From positions 1,302,001-1,366,000 of the forward strand of contig JAYXKI010000005.1 in the NCBI GenBank assembly GCA_037892935.1: a stretch of 64,000 nt of DNA, read 5' to 3'. This stretch comes from Phlebopus portentosus. Its lineage: Eukaryota > Basidiomycota > Agaricomycetes > Boletales > Boletinellaceae. Positions within the stretch are counted from its first letter, which is position 1, and each line of letters begins with the position of its first letter. The notes beneath the pieces were generated by a model. The model saw nothing but the letters and a program-made list of their open reading frames with translations, did not search any database and was not told the origin of the DNA. This document shows, in pieces, positions 1 through 11,684 of the stretch. Position numbers and translations under genes: made by a program.

Positions 1-1208
1 AAGCTGCGAGCGAGTCAATAACAGACTCCAGACAGGTACTTATCAATTCGCCAGCGACTGTGACGCAGAGACCTACTGCGCGGACAACAGCACATGTGCT
101 CTCAAAGGCTGCAGAAAAGACATCTTTCCTTTTGGATACGCTCAGGGTGCAGACCTTCCGCCGCTGTGTGACCAAGGCCAGTTTTGTCCTGATGAGGGAG
201 ACGCTTGCCAATCACTCCTCCGCGTTGACAGCCCGTGCCAGCTGAACCGTGACGACGAGTGCGAGGCCCCGCCGAATTGGAGAGACCTTGCGGATGATAA
301 GTTCGGGTTGAATGTGAACGGTTCCGTCTGCCTTAACTTCCAGTGCATGTGGGCGAACGTCACCGTCGGACTCAACTGTGTTGTTGAGAATACGCCGTAT
401 ATCATTTATGGTACAAATAATCAAGAGGAGATTGATATAGTCTCAAGGTCAGTTAGTTGAGCATTTCGTCTTCATGTATTCATGTTTCACCTCCAGAGAT
501 AACTGTGCACTGGATTTGTACTGCGACGCTCAGACGCTCGTTTGTATGCAAAAAAAGAATGTGGGCGACTCGTGCGAAGCCGACAAAGAGTATGATATTT
601 TTTTCCGCCTACTCATGTCTTATGACCGACGACTTCTGCAGGTGTCTATCGATGAACTGTCTATCTTCGCTAAAGTGCGGCGAGGAAATTGATGCCGCAG
701 CACACGTCGGAATTTGGGTGTACATAATCGTTGGAATAGGCATATTCGGAGGCATTTTCGGCACCTTGATCGCTTTGTTCTTCCTGCATGCCAAGCAACG
801 TGACAACGAGCGTGAAAAGCGTCTTCAATACTGGAGGGAGCAGGTTCGTCTGCATTCCTACTTTCCATCTTCCGGAACACGAATTGAAGTCGCTGACTTT
901 TTCCAACTTCTTCCCGCTTAACATAGAATGCATTCCGTCAAAACATCATGCAGATGCGCGATACAGCTCGCGCGTCGCTTCTTTCATTACCGAACGGTGC
1001 TAGCGGGAGCGGGAGCAACAGCGCACGAAGCACGCTTTATAGCCGAGACGGTGGATCGGACGAATCGAACATGCCTATTCTGCAGAACTCTGGAACGAAG
1101 GGTAGCGGACTTCGACACCAACAGTACACGAAGAGCATGGAAGGAGATGAGTATGATGGGACTTATGAGAGTGAGGGGATGCGACACCGCGTTCCTCAGG
1201 CACTTTGA
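1..1208 (+). CDS. Cysteine-rich single-pass membrane protein, 5'-truncated
   Basis: The gene is cut by the left window edge; the open frame already runs at base 2, so start and signal peptide lie outside. The visible part is a Cys-rich extracellular region with many CxxxxYC and CxxxxC spacings. A membrane segment follows (about IIVGIGIFGGIFGTLIALFF, encoded near 725-785). The cytoplasmic tail is basic and then Ser/Gly-rich, ending in RHRVPQAL and a stop at 1206-1208. Three introns restore one frame: about 449-495 (after IVSR), 589-640 (after ADKE, giving GAG TGT) and 844-925 (after YWREQ, resuming NAFRQN). The cysteine pattern suggests a disulphide-bonded ectodomain, secretory-pathway or plasma-membrane located, but I recognise no named domain. 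I believe similar proteins exist in other Agaricomycetes as unknowns. Confident it is a gene; function unknown. Confidence 0.8.
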
Positions 1209-1524
1209 ACGTTTGACCAAGTGTTGACTGGACAATGTGGACGACATTGGACGATATCTTTCCTCGCATTTCCTAACAGTATATAGCATACCCTACTATT
1301 TACTAGCAATGTTTTGTCTTCTTTTTATCTAATTTTTGAGTATACAAACATTTCCTTGGCGAGAGAGGTGAGAATTGTGCTGACGTAAGATTGATGCAGT
1401 GAGTCTTCAATTACAGGCCAGCCGTGAGCCGTCATCCATCCTCCACTTCCTCTTATTATTAAAGTGTCTCGTCGACCTCGACTCTCATCACATTCCTCTG
1501 CGCATAACCAAGCGCAACGGTGGA

Positions 1525-2785
1525 ATGTCGTTACTCGAGCCATCCGGCTCGAACTCAGTCATTCAACCTCTCCCGTCTCTGCCACCCTCTCCGACCGAAG
1601 AAGACCTCACTGGTGGTTCTGCTTGGCATGAGATCAACGATGATGAGGAGAGTTTGAACAGTTACAGACTGAGTAACGGGAGTGTTAAAGGGAAGGAGAG
1701 AGCTCGAGAGATTTCGTTGGATGAGGATGAGAATGAAGCAGAGTTGACACCTACTAGTACTGTCGGCCCGGGGTACCCTCCGCAGAAGGATGAGGAAGAG
1801 GAGTCGAGGAGGATAGAACAGGTACGTCGTCAGAATAAGCTGTATCCAGGGAAAGCTGTCACTGAGCTACGGTTGTACACACAGAATCTGAGGCGGCTGG
1901 AAGAGGAAGAACGACAACGGCGGAAAGCTGCGCGTGGAAACGCGGCCTCCGTCTCACCCGCTAGCATCGTATCCGACGTCTCGCGACGCGCAAGCCTCCT
2001 ATTCACATCTAGGCGGAGTGGCAGCGGAGGCACGAGTCGCTCTCGCCCGCCGATCCATCACGTCCACTCACAACTTGGGCAGAGCTCCGAAGACGCGCTC
2101 CCGCTGAGTGATTTGCACACTAACTCGAACTCGCTCGTCTCGCCTGCGGGATCGAAGCATTCGTCACCGGCCCCTCATACGACGGGGATGTTACCTGTTC
2201 CCACTATCCTAGAGAACCCGTTCGAGCCTCCAGACTCGGCGACGCCATTGCGCGGCTACCGACAAGTTCAGGATGAACTGGACGGAGATGCAGAAGAGAT
2301 GAGCTCGAGTGCTGTAATGCGCCCTTCATCACCTCCATCACCCACCTTCGCAGGCGAGCAGCATCCGCTTTCGGATACTACCTCACCGTTCGATGACAGT
2401 GTGGCGGAACGGCCGCCGACACTACAGGCGGCGCTATCTTTCTCACGTCCACATCCCACTGCTCCACCTCCGCTTCCCATTGACATACCTCCACCCAAAA
2501 CGCCCCCGCCGCGAACTCACACGCCAGGAGGCTCTCCGCTTGTCGTGTCTTCGCCGCCGAGACGCGTTTCGGCTCCTTCGATAGCAAGATCTCCTGGTAA
2601 TGGAGATTCCGTGGAGAATGAGGATCATGAGCAGGTAGAGCATCGGTGGTGGACGGATTGGCTATGCGGATGCCGAGAAGAAAAGGAGAGGGATAATGTC
2701 AGTTCGCTTTACTTTCTATCACCTGTTCTGATTTGTTGATTGTGCGCTATCTGGACAGGCTGGTCGAACGAATCCATTTGAGTAG
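1525..2785 (+). CDS. Disordered conserved fungal protein ending AGRTNPFE
   Basis: Two exons give 399 residues. Exon 1 is 1525-2697. An intron (2698-2758, GTCAGT...ACAG) joins in frame to a nine-codon exon encoding AGRTNPFE and a stop. Without this splice the frame would run on into LYFLSPVLIC, which looks intronic. The start MSLLEPSG is chosen because the upstream extension to 1399 is poor coding sequence. The protein is mostly Ser/Pro-rich and disordered. Residues about 95-135 form a charged helical stretch (KLYPGKAVTELRLYTQ, then Glu/Arg-rich), and a Trp/Cys cluster (RWWTDWLCGCRE) sits just before the conserved end. There is no signal peptide or membrane helix. I do not recognise the family; the short C-terminal motif is the best handle for a homology search. 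The start is less certain than the end. Confidence 0.72.
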
Positions 2786-4073
2786 GCTGGTGAATAGGAG
2801 TCGGAACTCCATGTACTCTTCCATTACTAGTCCTCCCAGTCTCGTATTCCCTCTCGCTCGGACACAAATATAAACCTTCGCATTACCCTTCACACACGAA
2901 ACGTCACGCTTCCGACTTTCCGAGCTTCTCTCCTTCATAGCTCTCGTCTACATGGCGTTCCTCCTCCTTTCTTCCTCTGTTCCTCAATCACCGCCACTAC
3001 GCAATCTTATTCTCTCGGCTTGGACATTTCAAACATTATACTCGGCATGTTTTGTCTGTGTCATTTCTCTATAATCGTTGTAGGAATACCCCCCCAAAAT
3101 CTACTACCTATGTGCGGACTGCAATTAATGTTATTTCGTTCCGTATTCTAGGGGACTTTCGAAAGCGCGCGAAGGCGGGTGAGGATGATGAACACGCAGC
3201 GGGAGGGAGACGAAGAGATTGCATGTAGGCAGGCCAAGCATGCGTCGCTTACGAGGTTCCGCTGGATACCCTTCATTTCTCCGTTGCGTCCCTTAAGCTT
3301 GCTGGTTCTCTTTAGACTCAAGATGTCCTGTCTTATACAGACTATACACGGACAGTCAAACTTGGATATTCTCAGACGGGACGTGCGAGGGATAACTTGC
3401 TTTCTTACTAGCGGTCTGGATTCGGATTACGTTCCTTCGTCCGTACAGTTCAAGTGAATCTGAATAGCGAGGAAAAGTAAATAAAATACTAGAAGTACAA
3501 AAGGAAAACCTCTCTTCAGTCCAGCCTATTCCACAAGGTGGTCTTCAAATTGGAATTATGTATGTAGAGCGTCAAACATCAAAAAATATCCAACATCGGC
3601 GAAACGAAAATAGAACGAAAATAAGTAAATCAAAAAAGAAAAGAGAAAACATAAGTAGAGAGAACGAGAGGAGTCTGAAAACACCCAGAAGAGAACCCAT
3701 TATATACTCTAGAGCGAGCCTGGCCATCAGAACCAAATGGCGGGATACGCCTGGGAGAAGGGAGAAGAGGGAGGGAAAAGAAAGAAGGAAGGGCAACAGG
3801 GAGGTAATCATGGATATGTATATTACTGCGGATGTGCATATTTTTCGAAAACAGGCAAGCAGCAACCAGTTGCCATAGCCATCAACACAACACAACGAGC
3901 AATATGTCGCCCTTCCATTGCGCTATTGCCCAATAACGCTAAGTAAGTACTTGTGGTCTCTCTCTCGCGCGCCCAGTCGTGAGTACGTAGTGAAGTAGAT
4001 GGAATAATTCAGTAGGAATGTAGAATCAGAATAGGGTCCGTAGTGTCGGATCAGCATCAGTGAAATGTGAATT
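2786..4073. other. Convergent intergenic region, no supported gene
   Basis: This is 1.3 kb between two convergent genes, so it should hold both 3' untranslated regions. Short open frames are present, such as about 3179-3457 and a Lys/Arg/Glu-rich purine stretch at 3558-3878. They lack good splice structure, recognisable domains or convincing coding bias. I see no RNA gene or mobile element. Confidence 0.55.
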
Positions 4074-5421
4074 TTATGCTCGTTGACTGGCAGTTTGGGA
4101 AAAACGGTTAGTATAAAAGAGTAATATTTGTGAAGCATGAATGTGAACGTACGCCATGCCTCCATAGCCCATCGCAGCTCCAGATTCAGCTAGTTTCCGT
4201 TGCCTGAACGCCTGTACACCAATTTTAATGATAAGGTTTCTCTTAAAAAACGACTAGACATACCTTTCTGTACTTCGTCCGTTCGTAGGTTACCAGCGCT
4301 ACGACGATAAGGGCAATAACAGAGATACCAGCGAAGACTCCTAACCCAATCGGGAGAACAGAAAGAGACTTTCCTGGAATCGCGAAGGGAGTAGCTGAAG
4401 CACTTGCGGATGAAGAAGCGTTCTCAGCGGCTGCGGTTCCAGACTGAGTCGTATCATCATCGGCCGTAGCAGTGCTCGTAGCTGCTGCTGTGGAAACCGT
4501 GTCAGCGCCAGCGGTGGCCGACTCTGTCGACGACGCCGCAGTGTCAGTTGCAGCTGCCGATTCCGAAGCAGCAGCAGCGGTGTCGGAGCTTGTAGCTGCA
4601 GAATCCGTAGCACTGGCGGAGACGGATACCAATGCGGTGGACACATTGATAATAGCATCATCGGAGGACGAGGCCGTGTCAGCAGCACTCGTACCGCTTG
4701 CTTCAGTAGCAGAAGCATCTGCGGCCGACGTAGCATCTGAAGACACACTAACGGAGGAGACAGGCTAGTACAGAAATTCAGACTTGAGAAACGTTCTGAG
4801 GAAAAATCGAAATAGACAAAACCTACGTTTACGGATACGGCTCCATCCCCTGTTGCGGAAGCCGTTGCGGCTGCAGCAGTATCGCTTGACGACACAGAGT
4901 CCACGCTTGTTGTAGATTCCTCTGCCGCTGAAGTTGACACCGCGTCTGTAGCTGACGCCGTATCTGTAGCTGACGCCGAGTCCGTAGCTGATACTGAGAC
5001 GTCTGTTGCAGTATCAGTAGCTGATACGACAGAGTCCGTCGACGATTCGACTGAAGCTGTATCCGTTGCAGTAGCGGATGCACTGGCAGAATCTGCAGAG
5101 TTATTCGACGTGGTCACGACGCATTGCTTTACTTGAATGACTGCGGCATCCCCATTCTCATCCGTGGTTGGCGTCAGGGTGATGGTGCAGACCTCTGTCG
5201 TGACTCCATCGGCGCTGCAAGATAATGAATGAGAGCCAAAAAGTTCGCAAAGCTGTTGCTACGTACGTATCCGTTGTCGATGTTGTCTGCACGGTCTGAG
5301 GACCATCAAGCCTCTTTGAGATCTCCACTATATCGCGTCCCAACAAGTCAAGGCCATGAGGAAGAGCGAATACCGGCGCCGAAAGCAAAACACATGAGAG
5401 TAAGAAGACCGCAGGCCGCAT
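4074..5421 (-). CDS. Secreted Ser/Thr/Ala-rich single-pass membrane protein
   Basis: Five exons (5421-5267, 5214-4827, 4764-4264, 4211-4153, 4086-4074) give 371 residues, and every junction keeps frame. The start MRPAVFLLSCVLLSAP is a clear signal peptide. A short domain with two cysteines follows (TTEVCTITLTP ... KQCVV). About 240 residues of low-complexity Ala/Ser/Thr/Asp repeats come next (ATDSASATDTASATDA type), probably O-glycosylated. One membrane helix (IGLGVFAGISVIALIVVALV) precedes a short cytosolic tail with RKLAESGAAMGYGG. The layout resembles fungal wall-stress sensors of the MID2/WSC type, but no WSC Cys domain is visible, so function is open. The last intron has a textbook TACTAAC branch point and leaves a final exon of only 13 nt. 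Confidence 0.75.
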
Positions 5422-6216
5422 CTGTGAAATCTTTATTGGAACGTCGAAGAGCACAGAGCAGAACGAAAGAGACTGAAAAGAAAGTGAATGGAGACCTGCT
5501 CCTTGCGAGCACGTCTAGAGGAGGAGAGTACTCGTTAGATGTGAGAGACTTGGATATAAAGGAAAGGAAGGAAAGACGTGGAACGAAGAAGAGAGCCACC
5601 GGGGCAGAAAGGAAGGAAGTAATGGGCTGGAGGCAGAGCAGACCAAAGCAGGAGGAGGAGGACAAGTGGCAGCAGCAGCAGTTGGCAAATGACCGTGGCA
5701 ACTGCAACTGATACACTCACTCAATGGGCGCGGCTCCCGTTATCCTCCCTCTTTGGGGAAATTTCAGTCCGTGGCAAGGCAACAATAATCACTCGGTAGC
5801 AACCACTTTCTCATCAGTTCGTTCATTTCATGGGAACAATCTCACAAAAAGAATCCTCTCCATCGATTCAGTGCATTCTAACATGAACGTTCTTCATTTT
5901 ACCTACGTAGTGCAGAAACATTACATTGGGCTACAAACGACAAAAAATAAAAGTGATGTTGTATCCTCTCACGATGGGGGTCATGACTGTCATGCGTGCT
6001 GATTGTGGCTCTCATATAGATGCGAAATCTAGACATCATTGATGTTGCTGTTCAGTCTCTAAGCGGTGCCGACGCCTATATTCAATTTCTCCTTTCCTTC
6101 TAGATTCTCTACCCATGCATAAAAATACAATCGAAATAATCAATGGCCCGAGCTCGGTCGTAACGTCTATCTTCTGAGCACTTCTCCACTTATTCTGTCG
6201 GTAGGTACTGTAGTTC
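5422..6216. other. Intergenic region between two minus-strand genes
   Basis: About 0.8 kb holds the promoter of the Ser/Ala-rich protein gene and the 3' region of the P5B ATPase gene. A GGAAAGGAAGG-type purine stretch lies at 5560-5660. Open frames on both strands here are short and compositionally biased. No gene is supported. Confidence 0.5.
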
Positions 6217-9200
6217 TCATCGCATCCCATGCTCCACGGCCTTGTACGTCTTGCCGTCCCGGATCCGCCTTCTGCTGCGGACGTGTTCCATCGCGAATCC
6301 AATCAACCCCGACACGGCGGCTGTACCCAGCTTCTCAAACGTCACGGATAGAATGACATTTACGACGACTGCCGCTATCAGAACGAAACGCGCTGATAAC
6401 GGCAGGACCATGAGCTCGAGGAGCATTAGAAGCGCCCGTGGAGGGTAGAGAACCAGCCAGACATTGATCAATGCGATTGCTGTCATGGCTATCATAAACC
6501 AGCCTATGGCGATCCCTTCATGAGCTGAAGAAAAAAATATAAATATTCAACAATCTCACCGTTGGTATACATGGGTTTCCGGTACGGTGGCCCTATGCTG
6601 AACACCGCCGCAACGAGGATATACTGGAAGCACGACACGAGGAACAGGACTGTATTCTCATAATTTAGTGCCTGAAGCTTGTCGCCTGCCGGGTCCGGCA
6701 TCTTCTCGAGCGGTGGTCGATACCTGCAGTTTCAGAAGAACACGAATACGTCAATGTCTGACTTGTCTTACACGGAATGTCAAGCCGGGGCCTTACCAGC
6801 TCTGCGACCTGACCCAGAAGAAGGCCCAGAACTGCACGGCACTCGTTATAAATATCTGGCCGATGATGCTGGCGAGTACCTTCTTCGAGACCAGGCTCGC
6901 CGTTGGTCGCTTCGGGTGAATCTGTGGGTACGGAAGCGAGCGTCCCACTAGAAAACGAGAAGCGTGTTAGGAATCTATCTGTTTCGGTAAGATCATCGAA
7001 GAGACTGACTGGTCACAGCAATTGGGATAATGATAAACAAGTCTATGTAAAGAAACTGGAAATTGATTGACGTGAGGCGACCCGCTCTGGCCCGACTCGG
7101 ATCGATTGTCAGTTCTTACCTGAAAATCACCCAGCGATGATGCGAAAGAGTACAACAGTGTGATTGTCGTGAACTGGATTAGCGAATACAGCGCCCTGTT
7201 GATGCCGGCAATCTCCTTCAGCTATCTGTTTAAATGAAATAACTGAGAAACTCACATATATTTAAAGCAGCTGAAGCTTGTTACCAAAGCTGCTCGTCCT
7301 TCTTTAATTACATCAAGCACACAGCTTATGTCGGAGTTCGGCTTGTGAAAGGGGCAGCTACAGAAGCTTCGGCTTCGGACAGTGATATCCCCACGTCAGC
7401 GGCCTTGAGCGCGGCACAATCATTCGCACCATCACCGCACATCAGGACAGTATATCCGAGCCCGTGAAGGCGCTCGACTACTTCATTCTTTTCGTCCGGG
7501 GACATCCTTGCGAAGACCTGAGTTTTGACAAGCATCTATATAGATCGATAACGTCAATAATAGATCATTAATAACAATGAATAACCTACTCGCTGAACAG
7601 TCTCTAGAGGTGCATGATTTATCATCCAGCGAAAGACATCTCCAGTAAGCGCAATAGTGTAGTCGTTATATAAGATCTCTTCAGCAGCGGATTCTATGGT
7701 ATGGTGCGGCGGAGGGTCAAGAGGTTTCAAGCTATAGTCATCCAGCGTCCACGATGGATCGTCCATGCACAGCCAAGCAAGCTTCGCTAGAGGAGTCGAT
7801 GCATTGCCTTCCCGAAATATCGGGCTGAAGACGTGTGCCGCTTGATTAATGAGCCCACATTCCCGGGCGACGCTCACAGCCGTAAGTGGATTATCGCCCG
7901 TGATCATTCTGCAAGCCATATGTGCTGCACGCAGTGCTTGTATTGCTGGAGTAGTACCTGGTTTAATTTTGTTTTCGAATATGACGAGCCCCAAGAATCG
8001 AAGCCCAGATTCTGCCTGTTCACGTTTGAGACGTTGAGCCCTAAGCCAAGATAAACCCTCGATACTCTTTCCTGCGATGGCAATGACGCGATATCCGCGC
8101 TTCGTATAGTAAGAAAGTAAGTCGTCATAGTCATCAGGAACTAGGAGGAGAGTCAACCGATTCCGATTTCGAAGAGAAAAGAACCGAAGAAATACTGACA
8201 TGAATCTCTGTCACAGATATCTTGCATGACCTCTGGGGCTCCCTTAACATAGATCTCCATACTTGAGCTTTTCAATCTCTTGACAATAACGCTCATCCGA
8301 CGTAGAGACGACACAAATTCAAAAGTTCGGATTACTCCAAGTTCCAAGAAGTGTGCATGCTGAAATTTGTCGCCGGTTAGCACAGCTCGGTTGATAAGGC
8401 CACAACATTCAGTTCACTCACCCTCGCACCTCCTTTGAGCGCGTCTTCCACTCGAAAGGCGCCACTCCCGGGTGGCCGCACGATATTCTGGACGAGCGCC
8501 GTCGAAGAACGTGATCCACTCGCTTTATCCTTGATAACGCCTGTGCCAGCCATCTGACCCTCCTCTAATGTCCATTGGGTAAAATTGAACATTTTAACAT
8601 CTAAAGGGTCGCCAATTATTTCGCCATTTACAACTTGTAACATATGGCATGTCGTGAGGGCATGAAGGAATAAAGCTTTGCCCGAACCAGCATCGGATGG
8701 CAGGTCGTGTATATCCTCGGTTAACTCGCCGAATTGATGAGCATTCCGTCCCAGCCCTCGAACACCCAGAATGTCCAGCCCATCTTCCGTGAGCGTTCCC
8801 GTTTTGTCGAAGCAGCAAACGTTGATTTTGCCGCTCACGTTAACACGATTCGGGGAAATACAAAATATGCCTGACTTCCGGAGGCGACTGAGAGCGAAAC
8901 TCGTGCCAATCGATAATGTAGCAGGCAGAGCCGGAGGTACGACGACTGTTATCAAGTCTAAAGCCCGCAGCAAGATGGTATGCCAATGAATCTATTACAT
9001 CTTTCAAGCACCAGCTGCAAGGAAGAAAATAGCATCTACTCACCCCAAGCCGTACGAATTGAAAAGCAGACGCAATAAATCCGAGTCCAGCAATACCTGA
9101 GAGAACCCCGATGAACCGCATAGAATCTCGATAGAATGAGAAACCAAGCGGCTTTGGGAAAAGCATGGAGCGGACAAGGGACCCCTTTGTGGTCTGAAAA

Positions 9201-11596
9201 CCTTCACAAGAAAGTTTCATTAGCATTCCTGAATATCTAGTCACGTATCTTACCTGTTCGTGCGACAAGTGCGATACATGGGCCATCTGATTCGCCACTG
9301 GCGGTCATAGCTCCTCTCAAACGTACTGCACGTGTTCCCGCATATAAGAAGCTCTTCGTGATCTCGGCCGCATCGATACTCTCCTTCCATTTAGTCAACT
9401 CCACGTCTTTGACGGGAGTCTTCGAGACAGGGACGCTTTCGCCAGTTAGCATGCTTTCGTTCACAATCGCATCTCCGGACAAAAGGAACATATCTGCTGG
9501 AAACAGAGAAAGAGTTGGGTTCGTAAGCGAAACCACGTCGCCAGGAATGAGCTCCGACGAGTCCCTTGTTTTCCCTGTACAATGGTCAGAAAATGCTTCT
9601 CATCTGCAAGCTGTGCTGCAACTTACATCTTCCACCGCTATAGACAGTGACGGGGCATGAAAAGCGAGACATTTGCCGCATCCGTGTCAAGTTCTTTGAA
9701 GAGTAATGAGAAAGAAAAATTGCAAGCCAAGCACGCACTACCCACATTCTTAGTATCTATCAATGTGCTTGCGATACTAGACACAGAGATTAGCGCTATG
9801 CAAAACGCATAGTAGTAATAGTCGTCCAATGACCACAGTATGATGCTAGCAATTTGGAAAACGTAGAAAGGATGAATGATCTGATTTGGTCAGAACCCTG
9901 GTCGGATTGAAGTGTTGAGGGCTCGTACCTCTTCGACTAGTAGGGACAAAGTAGACTTTTCTTCGACATCAATCATATTAGGTCCAAATAATTTAAGGCG
10001 CTGGTCGTGTTGCCAATCTTCAAGGCCTCGCTGCACCGCAGGGACACCTGTCCAAGATGGATCCCGCCAATCACTGTAGTCTAGAGGTTACAGAAACTAT
10101 TGATCGTGAAGGAGATAAAAGACTCGCCTTATAGGGGAGAAAAGACCACTCTTCGCATCCAGAGCAAACCTCAAATATCGATAGTCAAGGACTTTCAACG
10201 CAGAAAGCATTTCGGAATTTTTCCCATCTGAATCTGCAATGTGATTGGCCCCATTCTTGGTTGTAAATACAGTTGACGAAGGATAAGGGTACTCTATGGT
10301 CTTGATCGGATACAAGGAGATATCCCTAAACGGTGTCTTAGAACTGGGCGTGAGCTTATGATAAATTCCTTCAGGAACTATCTGAAATACCTCGACAACA
10401 ACGAAGCCATTCTCAGCGTCTTTGAAAGATCTTTCGCGCGCAACTAGCCGCAGCCAGATGCGTGGAAACCAATGCCCAAGTAGTCCCAGTAAACCTAATG
10501 AAAGAATGCAACAGATTCTCCAAAGCATTTTCCTCCACCCAATTGTTTCAAAACCAACAAAGCGGACCGTTATATCTTCGTCTTGCATGAAAATATATTG
10601 GCGGCTCGGTGGCCCAGGGGGAGGAGGAGCTAATGGCTCAAGTTCTAGACCCATGTCTATCCTCGTATCGCCAAATACAGGATCGAGCGCCATGTTTGGT
10701 AAAGAGCCTGAGGGAGATGGAGGCAAGGAGCCATAGTCGACATCGCTAGCGTCCGCTAGGTCAACTTTACCTCTGCTATGTTTTAATAACTCATCCTCTG
10801 ACGAACTATCTTCCTCAGCGGACGTATAACCCCAGCGCTCTTCGTCGTCTGATACAACTGCGTGTTCAGATGCAACAGAGGATGCTTGTGACCCTCGGCG
10901 GCGCCTTCGTGGCCGACGACTTGAAGTTGCCGAACGAGCTGAGAACGAAAGCCGGTGGCTAGACGGCCTGTGGTCCTGTGGCACATTTGGTGCTCCCCTA
11001 AATAGCTGCGCCAGACTGTCAAACATTGATGTTTGCAGTATTTCCGAAGAATTCGAACGTCGTCGTCTTCGCCGCACTTGCGGGGTGTCATCGTCCTCTT
11101 CCAGATCCTCGCTTGTGAATTCTCCGCTATCTATCGAAATACTGTCCTGAGCTTCGGGACGAATGGGTCTCGGTTCATCCTCACTTCTTCGTCTATGCCT
11201 TGAGTGTCCACCTTGCGAAGAGAAATCGCTGCTCATGCGTCGCAAAGAACGTGCCCTCTCGCGACTCATCTCATGGTGACTCATACGACTGACGCTGCTG
11301 GGGATTGCAGCGCTTCCTGGACCGTCAAAGACAGCGCCGCTGCTTGCGTGAACATTCACTCCATTATCTCCGTCACGGAAACGTCCAATCTGCGAGTCAC
11401 GTCGGACGCGGCGGACCCTTCTAGACTCAGTTATAACATCGTCAATGTCGATAGCAGATGCGCCTTCGGTGTAGTCATAGCGTTCCCCTTGCATGGGCGA
11501 ACTTGTCGACGGAACTGCGTGACTTAGCTCACCAAGTTCTAAAGTTTCAGAATGTTGCCGTGCCGCCGTGGAGGGAGCAAAGCCGAGGCCTGCCAT
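6217..11596 (-). CDS. YPK9: P5B-type P-type ATPase (Ypk9/ATP13A2 family), with an apparent 1-nt frameshift
   Basis: Large membrane ATPase in about 14 exons. The N-terminus is a long disordered region rich in Ser/Arg, starting [10 protein letters not shown]. It continues into the P5 N-terminal domain, an actuator domain with [11 protein letters not shown], the P5B signature PPALP before the ion site, the phosphorylation motif [22 protein letters not shown], and the hinge [19 protein letters not shown]-terminal helices finish at [11 protein letters not shown] and a stop at 6217. PPALP separates P5B from P5A. Family members sit in the vacuole/lysosome membrane and are linked to polyamine export and metal tolerance. 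Exon 1 (11596-10128) joins exon 2 (from 10073) only through a GC-AG intron. Near 7329 the frame breaks: [10 protein letters not shown] is followed by a stop, while [15 protein letters not shown] continues one frame over, as if one base were missing. Probably a sequence error, otherwise a broken gene. Confidence 0.9.
10074..10127 (-). other. GC-AG intron in the P5B ATPase gene
   Basis: The only junction that keeps frame uses donor AAG|GCGAGT at 10127 and acceptor CTACAG at 10074. This joins FSPI to SDWRDPSW through a split AGT codon. The nearby GT (CGA|GTC) gives an immediate TGA. The intron is 54 nt, normal for this genome. GC-AG introns are a known minor class of the U2 spliceosome. Confidence 0.75.
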
Positions 11597-11684
11597 ATTT
11601 GGACACAACGCGTCGCGACTCACTCTCAGAAAAGGTGGACACAAATTATATATAGGTATATACGTATATGAATTAAGCAAAAAG

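Noticed and set aside
3558..3878. Plus-strand open frame rich in Lys/Arg/Glu
   Set aside because: Purine-rich composition alone keeps it open; no domain, no splice structure, and it lies between convergent 3' ends.
4472..4768. Long Ala/Val-rich open frame antisense to the Ser/Ala-rich gene
   Set aside because: It mirrors the GCN-rich repeats of the real gene on the other strand.
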